Positions 1-5,680 are shown, counted from the stretch's first letter. The stretch is DNA of 5,680 nt from Proteobacteria bacterium UBA1858 (GCA_002338385.1 DDIE01000003.1:10274-15953), one strand, 5' to 3'. The notes: a model not told the origin generated them from the sequence alone. Made by a program: numbers and translations.

Positions 1-1313
1 CAGCCCAGCTGGGGGGTTCAGGGCAATTATCTGAACTTAACCAGCGTTTACTGTTTGTGTTGGTCGCACTGGTAGTGTTCCGGATAGGAACATTCATTCC
101 TACGCCTGGGATTGATCCGGCGGCGATGGCGAGATTTTTTGAGGAACAGAGCAGTACCATCCTAGGCATGTTTAACATGTTCTCAGGCGGTGCTCTGGAA
201 CGATTGAGTATATTTGCGCTAGGTATCATGCCGTACATTTCTGCATCTATCATCATGCAGCTGATGAGTGCAGTGATTCCTTCGCTGAAAGAACTGAAAA
301 AAGAGGGTGAGGCAGGACGACGTAAAATCACCCAATACACACGCTACGGCACCGTGTTTTTAGCCACATTCCAAGCGATAGGTGTATCGATTGCATTGCA
401 AAATCAAGGCATTGCCCTGAACCCGGGCCCTGGCTTTGTATTCACTGCTGCAATTAGTTTAGTTACCGGCACCATGTTCTTGATGTGGCTAGGTGAACAG
501 ATTACCGAACGTGGCATTGGTAATGGTATTTCTATTATCATTTTTGCCGGTATCGTGGCAGGTTTGCCGGCCGCATTTGGCGGCACGATCGAATTAGCAC
601 GCACTGGCGAGTTGTCCGGTGGCTTAGTTTTGCTGTTATTTGTGATGGCAATTGCCGTGACCGGTTTTGTGGTATTTGTTGAGCGCGGACAGCGCAGAAT
701 TACGGTGAACTATGCGCAGCGCCAGCAGGGTAGAAAAATGTATCAGGCGCAGTCTAGTCATCTGCCATTGAAGCTAAACATGTCAGGTGTGATACCACCG
801 ATCTTTGCGTCCAGTATAATTTTGTTCCCTGCGACATTGGCACAATGGGCAGGCAGTGTTGAAGGCTTCGGTTGGTTGCAGGACATCGCGTCAACATTGG
901 CTCCCGGGCAACCGCTGTACGTGTTGTTCTATGCTTTAGCCATTGTGTTCTTCTGTTTCTTCTACACGGCGATAGTGTTTGATTCGCGTGAAACAGCTGA
1001 CAATTTGAAACGCTCAGGTGCATTTATTCCTGGTATTAGGCCCGGTGAGCAAAGTGCTCGCTACATCGATACGGTGCTCACACGTCTGACTGCGGTCGGC
1101 GCGATATACATCACCTTGGTCTGTCTAATGCCAGAATTTTTGATTCTGCAGTGGAATGTACCGTTTTATTTTGGTGGTACCTCACTGCTCATCATCGTAG
1201 TTGTCGTGATGGACTTTATTGCTCAGGTTCAGTCACATCTGATGTCCAATCAATACGAAGGATTGATGAAGAAAGCTAATTTGAAGGGTGGTCGTGCTGG
1301 CCGTCCCCGCTAG
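1..1313 (+). CDS. secY: SecY, protein translocase channel subunit (5' end cut by window)
   Basis: SecY is the pore-forming subunit of the SecYEG channel in the inner membrane, which passes unfolded secretory proteins and inserts membrane proteins. The frame is open from base 3 to the TAG at 1311-1313, giving 436 visible residues. E. coli SecY has 443, so only about seven N-terminal residues are missing. The GTG at 57 lies inside the first membrane helix and is not the start. Visible landmarks include the plug region after TM1-2 (FNMFSGGALE, from 171), the LGEQITERGIGNGIS stretch of TM4, the basic cytosolic loop VERGQRR (about 678-698), and the GIRPGEQ loop (1032-1052), whose Arg matches E. 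coli Arg357, needed for SecA-driven transport. Ten hydrophobic segments are expected from the family. The tail ends GGRAGRPR, slightly longer and more basic than E. coli's. It is normally the penultimate gene of the spc operon, and rpmJ follows after 21 bases. Identification is secure. Confidence 0.97.
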   Translation, partial: AQLGGSGQLSELNQRLLFVLVALVVFRIGTFIPTPGIDPAAMARFFEEQSSTILGMFNMFSGGALERLSIFALGIMPYISASIIMQLMSAVIPSLKELKKEGEAGRRKITQYTRYGTVFLATFQAIGVSIALQNQGIALNPGPGFVFTAAISLVTGTMFLMWLGEQITERGIGNGISIIIFAGIVAGLPAAFGGTIELARTGELSGGLVLLLFVMAIAVTGFVVFVERGQRRITVNYAQRQQGRKMYQAQSSHLPLKLNMSGVIPPIFASSIILFPATLAQWAGSVEGFGWLQDIASTLAPGQPLYVLFYALAIVFFCFFYTAIVFDSRETADNLKRSGAFIPGIRPGEQSARYIDTVLTRLTAVGAIYITLVCLMPEFLILQWNVPFYFGGTSLLIIVVVVMDFIAQVQSHLMSNQYEGLMKKANLKGGRAGRPR

Positions 1314-1334
1314 ATCGATATTTGGAAGTTAAAG

Positions 1335-1448
1335 ATGAAAGTAAGAGCATCAGTTAAAAAACTCTGTCGTAATTGTAAGATCATACGTAGGAACCGCGTA
1401 GTGCGTGTCATTTGCGTTGATCCAAGACACAAACAACGTCAAGGTTGA
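1335..1448 (+). CDS. rpmJ: Large-subunit ribosomal protein bL36 (37 aa)
   Basis: This small gene encodes bL36, a zinc-binding protein of the large ribosomal subunit that sits near the base of the uL11/bL12 stalk region and helps organise 23S rRNA. The translation begins MKVRASVKKLCRNCK and ends PRHKQRQG, both hallmarks of the family. The zinc ligands are present as Cys11, Cys14, Cys27 and His32, so this is the zinc-containing (C+) form. At 37 residues it matches the common bacterial length and is one shorter than E. coli's 38. The ATG is preceded by GGAAG at 1324-1328 with a six-base spacer. Its place directly after secY is the classical end of the spc operon. Residues 20-21 read Asn-Arg where Asp/Asn-Gly is usual, which is mildly odd. 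Confidence 0.96.
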   Translation: MKVRASVKKLCRNCKIIRRNRVVRVICVDPRHKQRQG

Positions 1449-1459
1449 GACTTAAATAA

Positions 1460-1487
1460 TTGCAAGCCGGAATTTGTTTGGTAGAAT
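1460..1487 (+). promoter_or_regulatory. Candidate sigma70 promoter for the alpha operon
   Basis: A -35-like TTGCAA (1460-1465) is followed by a 16-base spacer and TAGAAT (1482-1487), which matches five of six -10 bases. TG at 1479-1480 with one further base makes an extended -10 element. Transcription would start near 1494, and the bases after the -10 are GC-rich (CGCGG), as in discriminators of growth-rate-controlled promoters. It lies in the largest gap of the window, between rpmJ and rpsM, where an alpha-operon promoter is expected. This is inferred from sequence match only. Read-through from the spc operon is also likely, because I see no convincing terminator after rpmJ. Confidence 0.6.
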
Positions 1488-1493
1488 TCGCGG
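1467..1493 (+). repeat. Imperfect inverted repeat between rpmJ and rpsM
   Basis: CCGGAATT (1467-1474) can pair with AATTC-G-CGG (1485-1493), giving eight base pairs with one bulged G and a ten-base loop. It overlaps the candidate -10 element, so it would form only in RNA reading through from secY-rpmJ and not in RNA started at the local promoter. The following bases are A/T-rich but lack a clean T-run, so it is at best a weak terminator or an RNA processing or stabilising hairpin. It may be chance. Confidence 0.3.
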
Positions 1494-1525
1494 TCAAATT
1501 TTAAACACACTAGAAACTGATAATT

Positions 1526-1539
1526 AGGAGCATATAGTG
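1526..1539 (+). promoter_or_regulatory. Ribosome binding site and GTG start of rpsM
   Basis: AGGAG at 1526-1530 stands six bases before the GTG at 1537, which fixes the start of uS13 even though the codon is not ATG. In E. coli the same arrangement (strong Shine-Dalgarno, GTG start) is the target of uS4 translational repression, through a pseudoknot in the leader. The sequence from AGGAG into the first codons resembles that site, but the E. coli upstream helices are not evident here. Confidence 0.85.
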
Positions 1540-1893
1540 GCACGTATTGCTGGAATCAACATACCAGTACAGAAACATACGGAAATCGGTTTGACGTCGA
1601 TTTTCGGTATTGGCCGTACTCGTGCACGAGAAATCTGTGCCGCAGCAGGCATTTTACCGACGGTAAAAATTAAAGACCTGACTGAAGAGGAAGTAGAGAA
1701 GTTACGTACAGAAGTCGGCAAGTTCCAGATTGAAGGTGACCTGCGTCGTGAAGTATCCATGAACATTAAACGTTTAATGGATCTTGGTACTTACAGAGGG
1801 ATACGCCATCGTCGCGGCTTACCACTGCGTGGACAGCGGACAAAAACAAATGCACGAACACGCAAGGGACCTCGTCGTCCTATCAAACGATAG
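1537..1893 (+). CDS. rpsM: Small-subunit ribosomal protein uS13
   Basis: uS13 sits in the head of the 30S subunit, contacts uL5 and 23S rRNA across bridges B1a/B1b, and touches P-site tRNA through its C-terminal tail. The translation starts MARIAGINIP and is 118 residues, the same as E. coli. The stretch LTSIFGIGRTRA (19-30) is the helix-turn-helix-like RNA-binding part. GDLRREVSMNIKRLMDLG (67-84) and YRGIRHRRGLPLRGQRT (86-102) are nearly invariant in bacteria. The tail from about 100 on is very basic (TNARTRKGPRRPIKR), as expected for tRNA contact. It is the first gene of the alpha operon and ends in tandem stops, TAG then TAA (1891-1896), 19 bases before rpsK. In E. coli its translation is blocked by uS4, and the downstream cistrons are affected through coupling. 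Confidence 0.97.
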   Translation: MARIAGINIPVQKHTEIGLTSIFGIGRTRAREICAAAGILPTVKIKDLTEEEVEKLRTEVGKFQIEGDLRREVSMNIKRLMDLGTYRGIRHRRGLPLRGQRTKTNARTRKGPRRPIKR

Positions 1894-1912
1894 TAATTAA
1901 GGTTAGATAACT

Positions 1913-2305
1913 ATGGCAGCAGCTAATTCAACACGTACGCGTAAAAAGCAGAAAAGAACGGTCACTGATGGCATCGCTCACATCAATGCCTCGTTCAATA
2001 ATACGATTATTACCATTACTGATCGACAGGGGAATGCCCTTTGCTGGGCCACTTCAGGTGGATCAGGTTTTCGTGGTTCACGCAAAAGTACCCCATTCGC
2101 AGCGCAAGTCGCCGCGGAACGATGCGGTAATGTGGCTTTAGAGTACGGCATGAAGAATTTAGATGTGCTTGTCAAAGGCCCCGGCCCAGGACGCGAATCT
2201 GCAGTGCGTTCGCTTAATGCACTAGGCTTCAAGATAACCAATATTTCAGACATCACACCGATTCCACATAACGGTTGTCGTCCACCGAAAAAAAGAAGAG
2301 TGTAG
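1913..2305 (+). CDS. rpsK: Small-subunit ribosomal protein uS11
   Basis: uS11 lies on the platform of the 30S subunit near the mRNA exit site, binding helix 23/24 and helix 45 of 16S rRNA together with bS21 and bS6-bS18. The 130 residues (E. coli has 129) contain HINASFNNTIITITD (23-37), GGSGFRGSRKSTPFAAQ (49-65) and KGPGPGRES (88-96), all family hallmarks. The C-terminus is PHNGCRPPKKRRV. Asn120-Gly121 in that end corresponds to the Asn-Gly known to form isoaspartate in E. coli uS11. Position 44 is Cys (NALCWAT), where I recall Gly or Ser being usual. The ATG follows AAGG (1899-1902) at a ten-base distance, a weak site that suggests translational coupling with rpsM. Only six bases separate its stop from rpsD. 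Confidence 0.97.
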   Translation: MAAANSTRTRKKQKRTVTDGIAHINASFNNTIITITDRQGNALCWATSGGSGFRGSRKSTPFAAQVAAERCGNVALEYGMKNLDVLVKGPGPGRESAVRSLNALGFKITNISDITPIPHNGCRPPKKRRV

Positions 2306-2311
2306 TTCACC

Positions 2312-2932
2312 ATGGCAAGATATTTAGGACCAAAATGCAAACTCAGCCGTCGCGAAGGCACGGATCTGTTTTTAAAGAGCCGACTTCGTCCATTAGACTC
2401 CAAATGTAAAGCTGACAAAGTACCTGGTCAGCATGGTGATAAGCGCGGTAGAACTTCAGATTATGGTTTGCAGCTCAGAGAGAAGCAAAAGCTACGTCGC
2501 ATGTATGGCGTGCTGGAGAAGCAATTCAGCAACTACTATAAAAAAGCGTCACAACGCAAAGGCTCTACCGGTGAGAACCTGTTAGAACTGTTAGAGTGTC
2601 GTCTAGATAACGTAGTCTATCGGATGGGTTTCGGAGTGACACGCGCGGAGTGTCGCCAATTGGTGAGTCATAAGTCTATTGAGGTCAATGGAAGTATTGT
2701 TAATATACCTTCATATCAATGTAAATCGGATGATGTGATTGCAGTGCGTGAAAAAGCACGCAAGCAACTAAGAATTCAAGATTCGCTGAATACAGCGGAA
2801 CAGTTCGGTTTTCCGGACTGGGTCGAAGTCGACACCAAGAAAATGACAGGTAAGTTCAAGTCCGCACCAGAACGTACGGATCTATCGGCTGATATCAATG
2901 AGTCACTGGTAGTCGAATTATATTCTAAGTAA
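2312..2932 (+). CDS. rpsD: Small-subunit ribosomal protein uS4, likely alpha-operon translational repressor
   Basis: uS4 is a primary 16S rRNA-binding protein that starts assembly of the 5' domain and guards the mRNA entry tunnel. In E. coli it is also the repressor of its own operon, binding the rpsM leader, and it affects rRNA antitermination. The 206 residues match the E. coli length. The N-terminal part MARYLGPKCKLSRREGTDLFLK is followed by PGQHG (38-42) and SDYGLQLREKQKLRRMYG (49-66). The S4 RNA-binding domain runs from about 94 to 158, with RLDNVVYRMGFG and RQLVSHKSIEVNG. The end LSADINESLVVELYSK is conserved. Cys9 and Cys32 remain from the zinc site of C+ homologues, but its other two cysteines are gone, so zinc binding is unlikely. 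It has five cysteines, against one that I recall in E. coli. No strong Shine-Dalgarno precedes the ATG, only GAAGAG at 2295-2300 inside rpsK. Tandem TAA stops end it. Confidence 0.97.
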   Translation: MARYLGPKCKLSRREGTDLFLKSRLRPLDSKCKADKVPGQHGDKRGRTSDYGLQLREKQKLRRMYGVLEKQFSNYYKKASQRKGSTGENLLELLECRLDNVVYRMGFGVTRAECRQLVSHKSIEVNGSIVNIPSYQCKSDDVIAVREKARKQLRIQDSLNTAEQFGFPDWVEVDTKKMTGKFKSAPERTDLSADINESLVVELYSK

Positions 2933-2943
2933 TAACAGCGCAA

Positions 2944-2960
2944 AGAGGTCAGATATCGTG
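2944..2960 (+). promoter_or_regulatory. Ribosome binding site and GTG start of rpoA
   Basis: AGAGG at 2944-2948 lies nine bases before the GTG at 2958. This start places the family's N-terminal motif (KPRLVDV) at residues 9-15, close to its position in E. coli RpoA, so it is preferred over later codons. A separate moderate ribosome site for rpoA fits the E. coli observation that alpha synthesis is less tightly tied to uS4 repression than its ribosomal neighbours. Confidence 0.75.
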
Positions 2961-3950
2961 GCAAGTACAGGTGAGTTACTCAAACCTCGGTTAGTAGACG
3001 TAAATATCACTAGCCCACGGAATGCAAAAATAATTTTAGAGCCACTAGAGCGAGGCTTTGGTCATACTCTAGGTAATGCCCTACGAAGAATTTTATTGTC
3101 TTCGATACCGGGCTGTTCGATTGTAGAGGCTCAAATCGAGGGTGTATTGCATGAATACACGGCAATCGAAGGTGTGCAGGAGGATGTGGTTGATATTCTG
3201 CTTAACCTTAAGGGCGTCGCGATTAAATTACATGATAAAGCAGAAGCGGCGCTGACCATTAACAAAGCAGGTCCATGTGTGATTACTGCTGCGGATATCC
3301 AAGGCGATCAGGACATAGAGATTGTTAATCCTGAGCATGTGATTGCCCATTTAACGTCTGGCGCATCCATGAATATGTCACTCAAGGCAGCTATGGGTCG
3401 GGGTTATGTCCCTGCCACACAACAAGCCAATACCGAAGAACGTGCGATCGGTACGTTACTGCTAGATGCCAGTTATAGCCCAGTTCGACGGGTGTCTTAT
3501 TCAGTCGATCGTGCACGTGTTGAGCAGCGCACCAACCTGGATAAACTGATCATTGAATTAGAGACGGATGGTACGGTTGATCCCGAAGAAACAGTGCGCA
3601 AAGCGGCGGGGATTTTACAACAGCAACTAACGGTGTTTGTTGATCTGCAGGGTGATGAGCAGGAAGAGCAAGTCATGGCAGAGGCAGAGATTGATCCAAT
3701 CCTGATGCGTCCAGTGGATGATCTTGAATTAACTGTGCGTTCAGCCAATTGTCTCAAAGCTGAAAATATTTATTACATTGGTGACTTAATACAACGCACT
3801 GAAGTTGAATTGTTGAAGACGCCTAATTTAGGTAAAAAGTCACTTACCGAGATTAAAGATGTGTTAGGTTCGCACGGGCTCTCGCTGGGCATGCGCCTCG
3901 AAAGTTGGCCGCCAGCACATATGCAAGACGAACGTAAAACAATCCTATAG
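2958..3950 (+). CDS. rpoA: RNA polymerase alpha subunit
   Basis: Alpha dimerises to begin core RNA polymerase assembly (alpha2, then beta, then beta'), and its C-terminal domain reads UP elements and contacts activators. The 330 residues compare with 329 in E. coli. The N-terminal domain shows LEPLERGFGHTLGNALRRILLSS (28-49), the dimerisation and assembly helix, then GVLHEY and GVQEDVVDILLNLKG. MGRGYVPA and ARVEQRTNLDKLIIELETDGTVDPEE (about 186-211) follow. An acidic linker (DEQEEQVMAEAE) leads to the C-terminal domain with PVDDLELTVRSANCLKAE. Arg261, Asn264 and Cys265 equal E. coli Arg265, Asn268 and Cys269, and Lys294, Ser295 and Glu298 equal Lys298, Ser299 and Glu302, so the DNA-contact surface is intact. 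The C-terminus MQDERKTIL runs about five residues past the usual end. Its place between rpsD and rplQ is the normal alpha-operon order. Confidence 0.98.
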   Translation: MASTGELLKPRLVDVNITSPRNAKIILEPLERGFGHTLGNALRRILLSSIPGCSIVEAQIEGVLHEYTAIEGVQEDVVDILLNLKGVAIKLHDKAEAALTINKAGPCVITAADIQGDQDIEIVNPEHVIAHLTSGASMNMSLKAAMGRGYVPATQQANTEERAIGTLLLDASYSPVRRVSYSVDRARVEQRTNLDKLIIELETDGTVDPEETVRKAAGILQQQLTVFVDLQGDEQEEQVMAEAEIDPILMRPVDDLELTVRSANCLKAENIYYIGDLIQRTEVELLKTPNLGKKSLTEIKDVLGSHGLSLGMRLESWPPAHMQDERKTIL

Positions 3951-3992
3951 ACAGTAGTCTGCTGCTGACTAGCGACGATTTCAGGAAATAAA

Positions 3993-4355
3993 ATGCGCCA
4001 TAGATACTCAGGAAGAAAATTAAACAGAACAGACTCACACCGCAATGCGATGTTTCGCAATATGGCTGTGTCTTTAGTTGAGCATGAAGTCATCAAGACG
4101 ACCCTGCCTAAAGCAAAAGAGTTACGCAGCGTTATCGAACCCTTAATTACACGTGCTAAGACTGATTCTGTCTCGCAAAGACGTTTGGTATTTGCACGCT
4201 TACGTGACAAAGCAGCAGTAGGCAAATTATTTGCTGAGTTGGGTCCACGCTATAAGGAACGCCCAGGTGGCTATTTGCGTATTTTAAAATGCGGTTTTCG
4301 TGCTGGCGATAATGCGCCAATGGCGTTGGTAGAACTGGTTGACCGACCGGAATAA
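3993..4355 (+). CDS. rplQ: Large-subunit ribosomal protein bL17
   Basis: bL17 is a bacterial large-subunit protein near the peptide exit tunnel, bound mainly to 23S rRNA and next to bL32 and uL22. The start MRHRYSGRKLNR, the stretch HRNAMFRNMA (16-25), HEVIKTTLPKAKELR (31-45) and the end RILKCGFRAGDNAPMALVELVDR (96-118) are all characteristic. It has 120 residues, against 127 in E. coli. The missing part is the variable acidic/Ala-rich tail after the conserved ELVDR, so the fold is complete. AGGA at 3983-3986 lies six bases before the ATG. A 42-base gap separates it from rpoA. It is the last gene of the operon, and a strong terminator follows 22 bases after its stop. Confidence 0.97.
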   Translation: MRHRYSGRKLNRTDSHRNAMFRNMAVSLVEHEVIKTTLPKAKELRSVIEPLITRAKTDSVSQRRLVFARLRDKAAVGKLFAELGPRYKERPGGYLRILKCGFRAGDNAPMALVELVDRPE

Positions 4356-4377
4356 ACGCGCCCAAAGATAATTTCTC

Positions 4378-4403
4378 AAGCCAGGCATAGCCTGGCTTTT
4401 TTT
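4378..4403 (+). terminator. Rho-independent terminator of the alpha operon
   Basis: AAGCCAGGC (4378-4386) pairs perfectly with GCCTGGCTT (4390-4398) around a three-base ATA loop. On the + strand the hairpin runs into seven Ts (4397-4403). Seven of the nine pairs form a GC-rich core. It lies 22 bases after rplQ, ending transcription of the ribosomal genes before the convergent uvrA. Read from the - strand the same hairpin is followed by TTGAGAAATT, a poor T-tract, so it would be a weaker terminator for uvrA. Confidence 0.93.
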
Positions 4404-4414
4404 ATGTCTGCGCG

Positions 4415-5680
4415 CTATCGCTTGGCCGCTTTTCTCTGTAACAAGGGCTTGAGGAATTTGCCGGTATAAGACTGCTTACATTTGACTATCTGTTCCGGCG
4501 TACCGGTGGCAATAATTTCGCCCCCACCAGCCCCGCCTTCAGGGCCTAAGTCTATCACCCAGTCCGCGGTCTTAATCACATCTAGATTATGCTCAATTAC
4601 AATTACTGTATTGCCGTGATCGCGTAATTGATGAAGCACGCCCAATAGTTGCTCAACATCATAGAAATGTAACCCGGTAGTTGGCTCATCCAGAATATAG
4701 AGCGTTTTGCCAGTATCACGTTTTGATAATTCACGTGCCAGTTTTACCCGTTGTGCTTCACCACCGGACAGGGTGGTGGCGCTTTGTCCTAGCGAAATGT
4801 AAGTCAGCCCCACGGATACCAGTGTGGCAAGTTTACGTTTAACTACCGGTACTGCATTAAAGAAATCCAGCGCATCTTCAATCGTCATCTGTAATACCTC
4901 AAAGATGTTTTTACCTTTGTAACGGATCTCTAAGGTTTCACGATTGTAGCGCTGGCCTTTGCACACCTCACATGGCACATACACATCGGGCAGGAAATGC
5001 ATTTCCACTCGAATGACGCCATCACCTTGACAGGCTTCACAGCGGCCGCCTTTGACATTAAAGCTAAAACGTCCCGGATTGTAACCACGTGAGCGTGCTT
5101 CCTGAGTGCCTGCAAATAACTCGCGTATTGGTGTGAATAGACCGGTGTAGGTGGCAGGATTCGAGCGCGGTGTGCGACCAATCGGGCTTTGATCAATGTC
5201 GACGACTTTGTCAAAGTGCTCAATACCTGCAATGCGCTCATACTCGGCGACGGGGATGCTGGATTTATTCAATGCACGTGCCAGACAGGCATACACCGTG
5301 TCGTTCACAAGCGTGGACTTGCCAGAACCCGACACCCCTGTCACGGCAATAAAACAACCGACTGGGAATTCTGCCGTCACCGATTTGAGATTATTACCGC
5401 ACACGCCCTCGACAACTAATTGTTTGTCAGGGTCGGTGGCAGTGCGCTGCTGTGGCACCTCGATTGCGCGCTGACCAGATAGATACTGGCCCGTCAGCGA
5501 CTTTGGATTGTTATACACTTGCTCGGCTGTGCCTTGGGCAACCACTTCACCCCCATGACAGCCGGCACCCGGACCAATATCCACTAGATAGTCTGCGGCT
5601 CGAATCGCCTCTTCATCATGCTCAACCACGATCACCGTATTACCTAAATCACGTAAGCGTGTCAGTGTCTCAAGCAAGCG
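4415..5680 (-). CDS. uvrA: UvrA excision nuclease subunit, C-terminal 421 residues (5' end beyond window)
   Basis: UvrA is the damage-sensing ABC-type ATPase of nucleotide excision repair. It dimerises, finds bulky lesions and loads UvrB. The frame runs in from the right edge (5680) and stops with TAG at 4415-4417, so about the first 520 of roughly 940 residues are outside. The visible part begins with the end of the first ATPase, including VIVVEHDEEAI (H-loop). The second ATPase follows: Walker A GVSGSGKST (5312-5338), DIDQSPIGRTPRSNPATYTG, and a zinc finger with CxxC, 19 residues, CxxC (4961-5041). Then come the signature LSGGEAQR (4748-4771), Walker B TLYILDEPTTGLH (4667-4705) and the H-loop VIEHNLDVI. 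All key residues are intact. The C-terminus FLKPLLQRKAAKR carries about seven extra basic residues beyond the E. coli end. Its promoter, where an SOS box might be sought, is not in the window. Confidence 0.98.
   Translation of the reverse strand, partial: RLLETLTRLRDLGNTVIVVEHDEEAIRAADYLVDIGPGAGCHGGEVVAQGTAEQVYNNPKSLTGQYLSGQRAIEVPQQRTATDPDKQLVVEGVCGNNLKSVTAEFPVGCFIAVTGVSGSGKSTLVNDTVYACLARALNKSSIPVAEYERIAGIEHFDKVVDIDQSPIGRTPRSNPATYTGLFTPIRELFAGTQEARSRGYNPGRFSFNVKGGRCEACQGDGVIRVEMHFLPDVYVPCEVCKGQRYNRETLEIRYKGKNIFEVLQMTIEDALDFFNAVPVVKRKLATLVSVGLTYISLGQSATTLSGGEAQRVKLARELSKRDTGKTLYILDEPTTGLHFYDVEQLLGVLHQLRDHGNTVIVIEHNLDVIKTADWVIDLGPEGGAGGGEIIATGTPEQIVKCKQSYTGKFLKPLLQRKAAKR

Noticed and set aside
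57..59. GTG as a possible start of secY
   Set aside because: The frame is open upstream to the window edge, and the upstream residues (ELNQRLLF) match the SecY N-terminus. This GTG is a Val inside the first membrane helix.
1978..2418. 146-codon open frame on the - strand opposite rpsK-rpsD
   Set aside because: It is fully covered by uS11 and uS4 on the other strand, has no recognisable domain, and has no support as a gene.
3955..3971. Small inverted repeat TAGTC/GACTA between rpoA and rplQ
   Set aside because: It has five pairs with a seven-base loop and no T-run, too weak to call a terminator or regulatory hairpin.
3773..4225. 150-codon open frame on the - strand across the rpoA-rplQ junction
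   Set aside because: It lies antisense to two certain core genes and its translation shows no family motif. Its codons are set by the genes opposite, so it is a shadow.
5170..5474. Three overlapping short + strand open frames inside uvrA
   Set aside because: All are opposite the conserved ATPase region of UvrA, overlap each other in different frames, and contain no familiar motif.
1..5680. Mobile elements, CRISPR arrays, tRNA or other RNA genes, or a hidden accessory system
   Set aside because: The window is packed with core genes in standard order. No gap exceeds 88 bases, and no long direct or inverted repeats were seen on reading.

Overview
The window is a stretch of a bacterial chromosome carrying the end of the spc ribosomal-protein operon and the whole alpha operon, followed by a convergent DNA-repair gene. 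Every product resembles its gammaproteobacterial counterpart closely, nearly column for column with the E. coli proteins as I remember them. Moderate base composition, the order secY-rpmJ-rpsM-rpsK-rpsD-rpoA-rplQ, an rpsM and an rpoA that both start with GTG, and uvrA beside rplQ all fit a gammaproteobacterium. I cannot name the genus from the sequence alone.

Layout on the + strand: secY without its first few codons (1-1313), a 37-residue bL36 gene rpmJ (1335-1448), an 88-base gap holding a good extended -10 promoter candidate, rpsM (uS13, 1537-1893), rpsK (uS11, 1913-2305), rpsD (uS4, 2312-2932), rpoA (RNA polymerase alpha, 2958-3950) and rplQ (bL17, 3993-4355). A perfect hairpin plus a T-run (4378-4403) closes the operon. 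On the - strand, the C-terminal 421 residues of UvrA run from the right edge of the window to 4415, converging on that terminator.

The genes work together as a growth-rate module. SecY is the membrane channel through which ribosomes deliver nascent membrane proteins. bL36 and bL17 belong to the large subunit, and uS13, uS11 and uS4 to the small subunit. RpoA nucleates RNA polymerase assembly. In E. coli, uS4 represses translation of this operon by binding the rpsM leader. Here the leader and the GTG start are in place, but I could not confirm the pseudoknot by eye.

I found no mobile element, CRISPR array, tRNA, rRNA or foreign-looking gene. There is no gene-free stretch above 88 bases. This is an ordinary core-genome region, and I see no sign of an undescribed system. 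The findings are modest: an internal promoter, a possible leader hairpin, cysteine-rich uS4, a few unusual residues and short C-terminal tails.
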